This document shows, piece after piece, positions 56,273 through 64,000 of a DNA stretch of 64,000 nucleotides. The notes under the pieces are model-generated. The model saw only the letters and a program-made list of their open reading frames with translations. It was not told where the DNA came from and made no database searches. Origin of the DNA: Mycobacterium bohemicum DSM 44277 (GTDB lineage Bacteria > Actinomycetota > Actinomycetes > Mycobacteriales > Mycobacteriaceae). The stretch's first letter is position 1. Every line of letters starts with the position of its first letter. A program made the position numbers and the translations under genes. Location: contig NZ_CSTD01000007.1 of NCBI RefSeq assembly GCF_001053185.1, positions 1 to 64,000 of the forward strand. Direction: 5' to 3'.

Positions 56273-56908
56273 TCAGCTCATCCACGCCGGGGTGACGGGC
56301 AGGCCGTTGCGGTGGCGGTACTCGGCGATCGTCTTGAGGTTGTTCAGCTCCAGCCCGTGACCGGCGCCGAAGAGGTCCCAGAAGTCGCCGACCCACCCGG
56401 TGCGACCCTCCGGGGCCGCCTTGGGATACGGGTTGTGGTCGTAGAACGGGTGGCGGCAATTGGTCCACAGCACAACCGAACCCGGCTTGTCCAACACCTC
56501 CTGCGCGTCGAGGACCCGCATCAGGTAGATCATCCACAGGTGTGAGCCCTGGTCCCACGCGCAGTGGTAGTCGACGGTGCGCGCCTCGGCGTTGGACCGC
56601 GTGCGCGTGAAGATCTTGGTCGCCGGCAGCAGCCGGTCATAGGCCAGCCACAGCCCGGGCTCGTCGGTGGGCGTGAAGTCCCGCAGGGTATAGGTCCATT
56701 CCTCGAGGCTTTCGGTGTGCGCCAGGTACGCGAACAACTCGTCGGGCGGGCAGTCGACATAGTCGCTGACCGTGCAGTACTGGCCGAAGACCTCGTCGTG
56801 CGGGTACACCGAACGCATCTTCGCCATGAACATCGGTGCCGTTTCCTCCAGGGGAGCGGTCTCGATCCGCACCACCCCGGGAATCTCGTCAAGCGCTTGC
56901 AGGGACAT
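56273..56908 (-). CDS. SRPBCC (START/cyclase-fold) protein in biosynthetic cluster
   Basis: 211 residues. YVDCPPDELFAYLAHTESLE and EWTYTLRDFTPTDEPGLWLA resemble polyketide cyclase/dehydrase-like START domains that bind hydrophobic ligands in a helix-grip cavity. The middle has FTRTRSNAEARTVDYHCAWD, and the end is TIAEYRHRNGLPVTPAWMS. It overlaps the ThDP enzyme gene by 20 bases and precedes the KAS III-like gene by 8. A cyclase or aromatase role is plausible but not shown. Confidence 0.75.
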   Translation of the reverse strand: MSLQALDEIPGVVRIETAPLEETAPMFMAKMRSVYPHDEVFGQYCTVSDYVDCPPDELFAYLAHTESLEEWTYTLRDFTPTDEPGLWLAYDRLLPATKIFTRTRSNAEARTVDYHCAWDQGSHLWMIYLMRVLDAQEVLDKPGSVVLWTNCRHPFYDHNPYPKAAPEGRTGWVGDFWDLFGAGHGLELNNLKTIAEYRHRNGLPVTPAWMS

Positions 56909-58619
56909 CAGTGCGGTTCTCCTTCATTGTTGTTACTTCGGCAGCTTTTCCTACCTCGGCGAGAAACGGTGCGAACGGCGGCATTTCGTCCGCCGAGCAT
57001 TCGACGCTCAGCACCGACGGACCCTCGACGCCGAACGACGCGCGCAAGGCCGTCGTCAAGCCGCCCACGTCGCTGACGTCGACGGAGCGCAACCCGGGCA
57101 GCATCGCGGCCAGGCCGGCGCCCAGCCGGCTGGGGGCAAAGCGGTTGTAGCTGTAGAGGTCGTCGTAATAGAGCTGCTCACGCGTCACGCACATGGCGTG
57201 GGCGTTGTTGTTGAACAGCACGAACGTCACGGGGAGCTTGTACTGCACGGCGGTGTGCACCTCCATGCCGTGCATGAAGAAGGCGCCGTCCCCGGCGATC
57301 ACCACCACGCGTTTGTTCGGCGTCCGATCCTTCCTGCGGCCGAACGCCATTCCGAGGCCGGCGCCGAAGCTGTAGCCCATGCCGCCCATGCCCAGGGCGA
57401 CCAGGAACCGGCCCCCGCGGCGCGCGGGCAGGTGGTGAATCGCCGCCGCACCGGTATTGCCGGCGTCGACGACGATGTCCACGCCCGCGGGCAGCGCCCT
57501 GTCCAGCGCGGCCATGGCGTCGCGGTAGCGCACGCCCTGGCCGGCGAATTGCGGTGGCGTGAGCTCGCTGCGCGGCACCGCGTCGGGCACCCGGACGCCG
57601 GTGGGGCGAGCGGAGGTCAGCGCGCCGGTCAGCATCCGCAGCGACGCGCGAAGGTCGTCGGTGTGCACGTGCGTGCAGGCGACATACGGCGGCGCGGAGC
57701 CGAGCGAAACCGTGCGCGCCGCCGACAACGCACCGTCGAGACCGGCGCGCGCGGTCACCGGCAGCCGGGTGCCCACCAACACACACAGCGCGCTGCCGGC
57801 CACCGCCTCCGGCACACTCGGGTGCCCCATGACGCCGGTGACGCCCAGCGCCGACGACGACCCGAATCCCGGTGTGCCGGCGACGTCCTTGGCGTCGGGG
57901 ACGCACGCGACACGTGCGCGCAGCACCGCGCGCAGCGCCGCCAGCTCGGCGCGGGCGTCGTCGCGGGCCACCTGCTCGCCGGCGATGATCGTCACCGGGC
58001 CGACGGCCCGGCGCAGCGCGCGAACGATCGGATGCGGGTCGCCCATGGAACGCGCCCGCTCGGGGCCGGGGCCGGCGTCGGCACCGGCGGGCACCTCGGA
58101 CTGTTGGATGTCCTTGGGCAGCAATAACACAGCGGGACCACCCGCCTTGGCGGCCGCGATCGCGGCGGGCAACGCCGAGACGATGTCGGCGGGGTTTAGC
58201 ACCCGCCGGCAATACACCGACACCTCGGCGAACAGCGCCTCGGCATTCAGCGAGCCGTTGCGGCCGCTGGTGTCCTGGAAGCTGCCGCGGCCGTCCATAC
58301 CGGTGGGCGGCTGACCAACCAACGCCAGAACCGGCACCCGGCTGGCGAACGACTCCCCAAGGCCTGGAACGAGATTAAGCGCTCCCCCGCCGGACGTGGC
58401 CGCCACGACGCCGAGGCCGGCGCCGCCGCGGCTGTACCCGTCGGCCATCGCGGCCGCGGAGAACTCGTGCTTGGCCAGCACCGCCGTGATATCGGAGTGG
58501 AAATGCGCTGCGTCGTAGAGGTCTTCGATGTTGGCGCCGTCGACGCCGAACACGTAGTCCACCCCCACGGCGGCGAGGTACTCGACGATGTGGTCGACCA
58601 CCCGGTGCTTGCTCGCCAT
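56889..58619 (-). CDS. Thiamine-diphosphate-dependent enzyme (acetolactate synthase-like)
   Basis: 576 residues, MASKHRVVDHIVEYLAAVGV. The catalytic Glu is in LAKHEFSAAAMADGYSR; the ThDP-Mg motif runs VIAGDGAFFMHGMEVHTAVQ to VLFNNNAHAMCVTREQ (GDG...NN). The central domain is weakly conserved. Benzoylformate decarboxylase, acetolactate synthase and acyloin-forming enzymes share this fold; the substrate is not evident. First gene of the four-gene set with SRPBCC, KAS III-like and aminotransferase. Confidence 0.9.
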   Translation of the reverse strand: MASKHRVVDHIVEYLAAVGVDYVFGVDGANIEDLYDAAHFHSDITAVLAKHEFSAAAMADGYSRGGAGLGVVAATSGGGALNLVPGLGESFASRVPVLALVGQPPTGMDGRGSFQDTSGRNGSLNAEALFAEVSVYCRRVLNPADIVSALPAAIAAAKAGGPAVLLLPKDIQQSEVPAGADAGPGPERARSMGDPHPIVRALRRAVGPVTIIAGEQVARDDARAELAALRAVLRARVACVPDAKDVAGTPGFGSSSALGVTGVMGHPSVPEAVAGSALCVLVGTRLPVTARAGLDGALSAARTVSLGSAPPYVACTHVHTDDLRASLRMLTGALTSARPTGVRVPDAVPRSELTPPQFAGQGVRYRDAMAALDRALPAGVDIVVDAGNTGAAAIHHLPARRGGRFLVALGMGGMGYSFGAGLGMAFGRRKDRTPNKRVVVIAGDGAFFMHGMEVHTAVQYKLPVTFVLFNNNAHAMCVTREQLYYDDLYSYNRFAPSRLGAGLAAMLPGLRSVDVSDVGGLTTALRASFGVEGPSVLSVECSADEMPPFAPFLAEVGKAAEVTTMKENRTDVPASA

Positions 58620-58675
58620 ATGTGATATACGGCCGGGGCGCGGGACTGGTTCAATGCCAACGAAATTGCAGCCTG

Positions 58676-58897
58676 CCGCCCGGCCCTGGCCGCGATGACG
58701 CTCAACGGCGATGCGGTGTGTACGACCCGGGTTGTCCGGAATCCCGCCTGGCGCAGCAGATCCCGATCACCATCTCGACCAGCAGCACGGCCGCCCCGGG
58801 CGGCGCCGATGCGCGGACGTTGCGCAGGATGCGCACCGCCCTGTCGCCGGGCCAGTCGTGGACGATGTTCTTCAGCATGTAGGCGTCGCCGGTGTCC
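58676..58897 (-). pseudogene. O-methyltransferase C-terminal remnant
   Basis: DAYMLKNIVHDWPGDRAVRI followed by LRNVRASAPPGAAVLLVEMV is the SAM-binding end of the methyltransferase_2 family (LLKxxLHDW). After VIG the frame changes, and RDLLRQAGFRTTRVVHTASP then LSVIAA, the family's C-terminus, is found in another phase. The SAM-site N-terminal part is absent; in its place is the N-terminus of a flavin monooxygenase, joined near 58897. Upstream of the ThDP gene in the same direction, so once part of the cluster. Confidence 0.8.
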
Positions 58898-59064
58898 ACG
58901 CCGGGGCGGTCCAAAACCGTTGCGCCGTTGGGCCACATCGTCACCGCGGCGCCGGTCGCCCGCACGTACGGGCGTCGCTCGAACACCGTGACCTCGTGTC
59001 CGTCGGCCGGCAGCGCGCGAGCACTGGAGATGCCCCCCACGCCCGCGCTGGAAATGCCATCCAT
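58898..59064 (-). pseudogene. FAD-dependent monooxygenase N-terminal remnant
   Basis: ATG 59064 follows GGGGGAGG, a strong ribosome-binding site. The product starts MDGISSAGVGGISSARALPA, then DGHEVTVFERRPYVRATGAA and WPNGATVL, the FAD-binding beta-alpha-beta and following strand of a PHBH-type monooxygenase. The usual GxGxxG is degraded. It ends after about 56 residues at GVDTG and continues in methyltransferase sequence. Gene fusion by deletion. Confidence 0.78.
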
Positions 59065-59229
59065 CTCGCGCCTCCCCCCTGCTATGACGGTGGTCCGCGC
59101 CGGGGGGTTCAATGAACCGCACGCCGGCCCGGTCCGTGTCCCGAGGAGGACCGTGGATGGGGGCCTTTCCTGTGCGTGGTAATCACCGGCCCGCCGACAG
59201 CGGGCCGAATACGGGGCCGAAGCGAGCCC

Positions 59230-59514
59230 GCGGTGCGGGCGGTCGAATCCTCCCGCGTGATCCTGGCCGACGACGCCTCGGTCGCGCCGCAGGCGATCGT
59301 CGCCGCAACCGGCTTCGCCACCGATCTCGACGGCGTGGTCGGCCATCTCGGCGTGCTCGATGACCGGGGCAACCCGCGGGCCGGATTCGCCGGGCACCTT
59401 CGCGACGGAATGTTCGCGATCGGCTACGGCATACCGCCCAGCGCCCCGCTGCGCGCGATCCGGCGCAACGCCACGCGGCTGGCCGATCGGGCCGCCGCGT
59501 ACCTCTCGACCTAG
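59230..59514 (+). pseudogene. C-terminal fragment of a flavin-containing oxidoreductase
   Basis: The plus-strand frame contains VAPQAIVAATGFATDLDGVV, GHLGVLDDRGNPRAG and MFAIGYGIPPSAPLRAIRRN, the end of a YUCCA/CzcO-type flavin monooxygenase (ATGF motif, then FAIG). No dinucleotide-binding N-terminus exists upstream: 59070-59229 has no recognisable coding sequence. It ends 12 bases before the FAD-linked oxidase. Confidence 0.75.
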
Positions 59515-59526
59515 AAAGGCGAACCC

Positions 59527-60867
59527 ATGCCCGCACTTCCCGCCGAACGAACCTTCTTCCGCGGCGCGCCCGGATACGAAGCCGCTCGCCGCCGCACCGT
59601 GTGGAACGGCCTTGTGCCCGAACGCTTTCCGGACGTGATCGTGCGGGCGTCCGAAGCGGATGACGTAGTGGCCGCCCTGCACCACGCGCGGGCGAACGGC
59701 CACCGCGTCGGGGTGTGCTCGGGCGGGCGCAGCTGGACCGCGAGCCACCTGCGCGACGGGGGAATGCTGATCGACGTCGCCAACATCGACCACTGCAGCG
59801 TCGACGCCGAGGCGATGGTCGCGACCGTCGGCCCAGGCAAGGCGGCCAGCGACTTCGCGCTCGAACTCGACGCCCAGGGCCTGTTCTTCCCCGCCGGCCA
59901 CTGCGCGGGGATCGGCCTGGGCGGGTACCTGCTGCAGGGCGGATACGGCTGGAACGGCAAGGTTCTCGGGACGGCGTGCGAAAGCGTGCTCGGCCTCGAG
60001 GTGGTCACCGCCGACGGCGAGCGGATCTATTGCGACCCCGAGCACGACGCCGATCTGTACTGGGCCGCGCGCGGCTCGGGACCGGGCTTCTTCGCGGTGG
60101 TCATCTCCTTCACGGTGCGAATCCACCAGCGCCCCAACGTCTTGGGTACGTGCCTGTATCTGTACCCGGCCGAGGTGGCCGACGAGGTGTTCGGCTGGGC
60201 GCTGTCGATCGGTCCCGAACTGGACGACCGGGTCGAGTTGCAGATCAGCACCACGCGCGGGGTCCCGGCCGCCGGCATCGACCACCCGGTCATCGCGATC
60301 GCGTCGCCGGTCTTCGCCGATACCGAGCAGGAGGCCACCAAAGCCCTTGCCGCCCTGGGCGGCTGCCCGGTGGTCGATCGGTCGATCACCAGCCTGCCTT
60401 ACGCGCCAACGACTTTGGCCAACTGGTATGCCGCGGTGATGGGCAACTACCCGCAGGGGTACCGGTACAGCACCGACAACATGTTCACCTCGGCGCCCGC
60501 CGCCGACCTGCTGCCCGGAATCCGCAGCATCATCGACACGATGCCGTCGCACCCGTCGCAGCTGCTGGTCACGGGCTGGAAGCCGTCCCCGCACCGCGCG
60601 GACATGGTGTACGGCCTGGAGGACGAGTTCTACCTGGCGCTCTACACGGCATGGCAGGACCCGGCCGACGACGACCGATACTGCGACTGGACGAGCGAGC
60701 GGATGGCGGCGATGTCGGAGCTGGCGACCGGGATCTCGCTGGCCGACGAGAACCTGGGCCGCCGGCCGGCGAGATTCGCCACCGAGGCGAACATGAAGCG
60801 CCTCGACAAGGTCCGCTCGGTCTACGACCCGCAGGGCCTGTTCCACCGCTGGATGGGCTGCGACTGA
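59527..60867 (+). CDS. FAD-linked oxidase (BBE/PCMH type) in biosynthetic cluster
   Basis: 446 residues, ATG 59527 after GAAAGG. The FAD_binding_4 domain has VCSGGRSWTASHLRDGG and PAGHCAGIGLGGYLLQGGYG, where the Cys can bind FAD covalently. The His usually in SGGHS is Arg (SGGRS), so only the 6-S-cysteinyl bond is expected. The C-terminus YDPQGLFHRWMGCD is of berberine-bridge type. It is divergent from the ThDP set and next to rslA. It probably oxidises a small aromatic or alcohol substrate. Confidence 0.88.
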   Translation: MPALPAERTFFRGAPGYEAARRRTVWNGLVPERFPDVIVRASEADDVVAALHHARANGHRVGVCSGGRSWTASHLRDGGMLIDVANIDHCSVDAEAMVATVGPGKAASDFALELDAQGLFFPAGHCAGIGLGGYLLQGGYGWNGKVLGTACESVLGLEVVTADGERIYCDPEHDADLYWAARGSGPGFFAVVISFTVRIHQRPNVLGTCLYLYPAEVADEVFGWALSIGPELDDRVELQISTTRGVPAAGIDHPVIAIASPVFADTEQEATKALAALGGCPVVDRSITSLPYAPTTLANWYAAVMGNYPQGYRYSTDNMFTSAPAADLLPGIRSIIDTMPSHPSQLLVTGWKPSPHRADMVYGLEDEFYLALYTAWQDPADDDRYCDWTSERMAAMSELATGISLADENLGRRPARFATEANMKRLDKVRSVYDPQGLFHRWMGCD

Positions 60868-60880
60868 TCCCCTCAGCGGC

Positions 60881-61586
60881 TCACAGCGAGCGCTGCAGCA
60901 AGACCTGTCCGCTGTCGGCGGCCACCACCTGCACCGCGGCGATCTGGTCCACCGGCATCGAGATACTGCCGGCGGGCGACGCGCTGTGGCCCGGCTCGGC
61001 CACCCAGGTCGCCAATCGGGTCTGACTGCCGTCGCGCCCGACCACGACCATGGCCAGCGTGTCGTGGTGCGCGTTCAGCGGGGCCAGGCACACGCAGTTC
61101 AGGTTGATCGACGTTCCCCAGTTCTGGCTGCTGACCTGCACGGTCGAGGTCAGCAGGGTGGTGCCGACCTGCGCCATCGGCTGCGAGGAGGCGCTCACCT
61201 GGTGGGCGGGCGCCGACGAGTAGGCCTGGACCCCGACGAACACGCCGACTCCCAGCACGACCGCCGCCGCGCCGAGCCACGCCGCGGCCCGGGTGCGGCC
61301 GCACCGCCGCCAACAGCGCGGGCAACAGGTCCGGGGAGAGCTCCGGGGTGAGAGGGGGCTCCCCGCTCATCGCGGCCACTTCCGCACGGTCCAGCCGTGA
61401 CAGCAGCGCCGGGACGCCGCTCAGGTCGGCGACCGACTCCCGGCACGCCGGGCAGGCGGCCATGTGCTCCTCGAACTCGCGGCGCTCGGCCGCGGACAGG
61501 GACCCCAGCACGTAGGCGGCGTCCCACGTCGCGTAGGGGTCACCCGGCGGGCCGAAACCCGTCACCGGTGTCCTCATGTCGCTCAT
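60881..61586 (-). pseudogene. rslA: Anti-sigma-L factor RslA, frameshifted before the membrane helix
   Basis: ATG 61586. The N-terminal zinc anti-sigma domain is intact (AAYVLGSLSAAERREFEEHM followed by AACPACRES; H-x3-C-x2-C). After LLPALLAAVRPH the run ACCCGGG (about 61290-61296) carries one base too many. The true continuation, AAAWLGAAAVVLGVGVFVGV and an extracytoplasmic domain ending LLQRSL at 60881, is in another phase. The shifted frame runs to 60873 as Arg-rich nonsense. As read, a soluble domain without its membrane tether would be made, likely altering SigL control. A sequencing error is equally possible. Confidence 0.88.
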
Positions 61587-61617
61587 CTCTGGTCACCCTT
61601 CAAGCGTTCGCGGCCGG

Positions 61618-62175
61618 TCATCGCGTGACTCCCAGTTCCTGGAGAGTCAGCCGTAACGCGCGCACGGCGTAATGTAGTCGCGACTTCACTGTTCCCTCGG
61701 CGATCTGCAGGTCCGCGGCGATCTGGGCGGTGGTCCATCCACGGTAATACGACCGCTCGATCACGGCGCGATGCTCGGCCGACAACTGGGCCACCGCATC
61801 GGCGATGAGCATCCGGTCCAGCGTCGCGTTGACCTCGTCCGGCGTCGACTGCTCCGGCGCTCCCTCTTCGTCCGTCGAGCCGACGACGTTGCGGAAGCGC
61901 GCGCTGCGCCGGTCGTCGATGATCATGTTGCGGGCGACGGTGAACAGCCAGGCCCGCGCCGACCTCTGGGTGTCGCCGATGACCTCGGGGTGCTGCCACG
62001 CCCGCAGCAGCGTCTCCTGGACCACGTCCTCGGATTGGCTCCGGTCGCCGGTCAGCCGCAGCGCGTAGCGCCACAGGACCCCGGCGTGCTCGTCGTAGAG
62101 CGCCTTCATCAGCGCGGCTTCAGCCGCCCTGGACGCCCCCCTGGACGGCCCCGCGGTGCCGGTCACACGGGTCAC
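61618..62175 (-). CDS. sigL: ECF sigma factor SigL
   Basis: 185 residues from the first start; a later ATG (MKALYDEHAG) gives about 163. Region 2 YALRLTGDRSQSEDVVQETL followed by LRAWQHPEV; region 4 VAQLSAEHRAVIERSYYRGW followed by TTAQIAADLQIAEGTVKSRL. It matches SigL (Rv0735) by sequence and by its place between mapA and rslA. SigL drives genes for cell-envelope and thiol-related functions. Confidence 0.94.
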   Translation of the reverse strand: MTRVTGTAGPSRGASRAAEAALMKALYDEHAGVLWRYALRLTGDRSQSEDVVQETLLRAWQHPEVIGDTQRSARAWLFTVARNMIIDDRRSARFRNVVGSTDEEGAPEQSTPDEVNATLDRMLIADAVAQLSAEHRAVIERSYYRGWTTAQIAADLQIAEGTVKSRLHYAVRALRLTLQELGVTR

Positions 62176-62219
62176 AGGATCACCTCCGCTTACTGAAACG
62201 AGCGGATCGGGCGTTTAGT

Positions 62220-62976
62220 TCAGGGCTGATCCAGGGTCAGTATGCGCGGGCCGGCGTCGGTGACGGCGACGGTGTGCTCCCAGTGGGCCGCGCGGGACCC
62301 GTCGGCGGTGGTGACCGTCCACCGGTCGTCGAGCACCACGCTCTTGCGCGTCCCGAGGGTCAGCATCGGCTCGATGGCCAGCACCGAACCGGGGGCCAGC
62401 AGCGGGCCGCGGCCCGGGGAGCCCTCGTTGGGCAAAAACGGGTCCATGTGCATCTGCCGACCGATGCCGTGCCCGCCGTAGCCCTCCACGATGCCGAACG
62501 AGCGGCCGTAGCGCTGCTCGGCGGCGCGCGTACCCGTCTCGATGGCGTGCGCCACGTCCGTCAGCCGGTTTCCGGCGACCATCGCGGCGATCCCGGCTTC
62601 CAGCGAAGCCCTGGTCGCGTCCGAGAGCGCCTCATCGGCCGGATCCAGGGACCCGACCCCGAAGGTGATCGCGGCGTCGCCGTGCCAGCCGTCCAGCACT
62701 GCGCCGCAGTCGATGGAGACCAGGTCCCCCGGCGCCAGGATCTCCGCCGCGGACGGGATGCCGTGCACGATTCGGTCGTTGACCGATGCGCAGATCGACG
62801 CCGGGTAGCCGTGATAGCCCAGGAACGACGGGATGGCGCCGGCCTCGCGGATCACGGACTCGGCGATCTCGTCGAGGCTCAGCGTCGACGCCCCGGCCAC
62901 CGCGGCCGCCCGCACGGCCCGCAGTGCTGCGCTGCGGCACGACCCTGCGGCCGCGCAGGCGGGTCAGCGCCCCCAC
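62220..62976 (-). pseudogene. mapA: Type I methionine aminopeptidase MapA with N-terminal lesion
   Basis: GTG 62976 starts VGALTRLRGRRVVPQRS, the normal beginning (2 bases after the adk stop in the operon direction is the next gene boundary). About 16 residues of the expected AGELDAM helix are missing and the phase changes near 62925. The main frame resumes at RAAAVAGASTLSLDEIAESV and runs complete to the end. All five metal ligands are in the intact part (DCGAVLDGWHGDAAITFG, GHGIGRQMHMDP, EPMLTLG, EHTVAVTD). An internal start at 62915 would give 231 residues with the full active site. Confidence 0.85.
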
Positions 62977-62978
62977 GG

Positions 62979-63524
62979 TTACTTGCCCAGCGCTTGCAGC
63001 GCGCGGGCGAACACCTCGTCGACGCTGCCCACGGCGTCGACCGTCTTCAGCTCGTCGCTGTAGTACTCCAGCAGCGGCGCCGTCTCGTCGCGGTAGACCT
63101 TCATCCGGTTGAGGATGACGTCGTCGGTGTCGTCGGCGCGGCCGCGGCCCTTGAGCCGCTGCAGCAGCTCGTCCTCGGAGACGCGGAATTCGACGACCGC
63201 GTCGATGTCGGTGCCGCGCCGCCCGAGCATCTCGTGCAGGGCCTTGGCCTGTTCCAGCGAACGCGGATACCCGTCCAGGATGAAGCCGTTGACCGCGTCG
63301 GGGTCGTCCAGCCGGTCGTCGACGAGCTGATTGGTCAGGTCGGAGGGCACCAGGTCACCGGCGTCCAGGTAACGCTTCGCCTCCAGACCGAGCTTGGTGC
63401 CGTTCTCGATGTTGCTCCGGAACAGTTCCCCGGTGGAGATCTGCGGGATCCCCAGCTTCTCGGAGAGCTTCTGGGCCTGCGTCCCCTTGCCTGCCCCCGG
63501 TGGCCCCAGCAGAACGACTCTCAC
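62979..63524 (-). CDS. adk: Adenylate kinase
   Basis: 181 residues, MRVVLLGPPGAGKGTQAQKL. P-loop GPPGAGKGTQ, the NMP-binding region STGELFRSNIENGTKLGLEA, and GFILDGYPRSLEQAKAL. The LID is the short, zinc-free form typical of actinobacteria. It overlaps the secY stop by 4 bases and precedes mapA, giving the usual secY-adk-mapA order. Confidence 0.97.
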   Translation of the reverse strand: MRVVLLGPPGAGKGTQAQKLSEKLGIPQISTGELFRSNIENGTKLGLEAKRYLDAGDLVPSDLTNQLVDDRLDDPDAVNGFILDGYPRSLEQAKALHEMLGRRGTDIDAVVEFRVSEDELLQRLKGRGRADDTDDVILNRMKVYRDETAPLLEYYSDELKTVDAVGSVDEVFARALQALGK

Positions 63525-64000
63525 TTGAGGAACCCTTCATAGTTGCGCTGCATGAGCTGACTCTCGATCTGTTTGACCGTATCCAAACCGACGCCAATCA
63601 TGATCAAAACCGCCGTACCGCCGAACGGCAAATTCTGGACCGTTCCGCCATTGCCGATTTGCAGGAAAAGGTTCGGCAATACGGCGATGGCGCCCAGGTA
63701 AATCGAGCCCGGCAGGGTGATCCGGCTCAGCACATAACGCAGGTAGTCGGCGGTGGGCTTGCCCGGCCGGATGCCGGGGATGAAGCCGCCGAACTTCTTC
63801 ATCTCGTCGGCACGCTCGTCGGGATTGAACGTCACCGACACATAGAAGTACGTGAAGAAGATGATCAGCCCGAAATAGATGCTGATGTACACCGGATCGC
63901 TCGGGTCGGACAGGTAGGTGCCGACGAATTTGTCCCACCAGCTGTTGCCCACGCCGCCGCTGCCGCTGCGGACGAGCTGGGTGATCAGGTGCGGGATGTA
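63521..64000 (-). CDS. secY: Protein translocase subunit SecY, C-terminal part (cut at window edge)
   Basis: About 159 residues: YIPHLITQLVRSGSGGVGNS, WDKFVGTYLSDPSDPVYISI, YFYVSVTFNPDERADEMKKF, GGFIPGIRPGKPTADYLRYV, and the last two transmembrane helices to RNYEGFLK. The frame is open to base 64000. It is the central channel of the Sec system. The start lies beyond the window. Confidence 0.96.
   Translation of the reverse strand, partial: YIPHLITQLVRSGSGGVGNSWWDKFVGTYLSDPSDPVYISIYFGLIIFFTYFYVSVTFNPDERADEMKKFGGFIPGIRPGKPTADYLRYVLSRITLPGSIYLGAIAVLPNLFLQIGNGGTVQNLPFGGTAVLIMIGVGLDTVKQIESQLMQRNYEGFLK

Noticed and set aside
58247..59122. 291-residue minus-strand frame across the fragments upstream of the ThDP gene
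   Set aside because: It merges antisense-like Arg/His-rich stretches with part of a methyltransferase remnant and runs out of phase into the ThDP gene; not a real gene.

Overview
The window is high-GC mycobacterial DNA. PE_PGRS genes, cutinases, an ESX-4 remnant, WhiB3, SigD/RsdA, SigL/RslA, a GadB-NnrD pair and F420-dependent LLM enzymes together point to a slow-growing Mycobacterium. The species is not resolved; several accessory genes absent from M. tuberculosis suggest a member of, or relative of, the M. avium group. No rRNA, tRNA, IS element or CRISPR array was seen.

Layout. Bases 1-42,000 follow the M. tuberculosis order Rv3410c to Rv3465. The genes are guaB3/guaB2, DUF5319, rsdA-sigD-Rv3415c (scrambled, see below), whiB3, an accessory patch (enoyl-CoA hydratase, a Cys-period-3 protein, TetR and hydrolase), groEL1-groES, tsaD-rimI-tsaB-tsaE, a hydrolase, alr, gadB, nnr, a rhomboid-like protein, DUF4436 paralogues, glmS, a Rv3438-like protein, rpsI-rplM, esxT-esxU with an ESX-4 remnant, two cutinases, truA and rplQ-rpoA-rpsD-rpsK-rpsM-rpmJ-infA. 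A response-regulator/flavoprotein plus histidine-kinase pair then precedes rmlB-rmlC. Bases 42,000-50,000 are accessory: two tandem PE_PGRS aspartic-protease genes, an ECF sigma/Rieske/cupredoxin/phosphoesterase operon and a diguanylate cyclase. Bases 50,000-64,000 resemble Rv0753c-Rv0732 in reverse order (mmsA-fadE9-mmsB, MarR, then rslA-sigL-mapA-adk-secY). A putative small-molecule cluster of about 7 kb (aminotransferase, KAS III-like, SRPBCC, ThDP enzyme, O-methyltransferase and monooxygenase remnants, FAD-linked oxidase) is inserted between MarR and rslA.

Integrity. Many genes are broken. Bases 1-1,231 and 1,232-4,462 are swapped relative to the normal order, making two chimeric ORFs; swapping them back restores RsdA and the Rv3415c homologue exactly in frame. 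rpsI has lost its C-terminus, with no glmM next to it. The ESX-4 core (eccC4, eccD4, mycP4) is gone, and eccB4 is joined to a Rv3446c fragment. Small indels break nnr, a LLM gene, both PE_PGRS genes, rslA and mapA. Loss of essential sequence together with many GC-run indels makes draft-assembly error at least as likely as biology for much of this.

Most interesting biology: (1) an operon whose apparent anti-sigma partner is a membrane-anchored Rieske iron-sulfur protein; (2) a small protein with cysteine at every third residue; (3) a flavoprotein fused to a response regulator and paired with a cyclic-nucleotide-binding histidine kinase; (4) a partly decayed biosynthetic cluster with a KAS III-like protein lacking its catalytic Cys and His.
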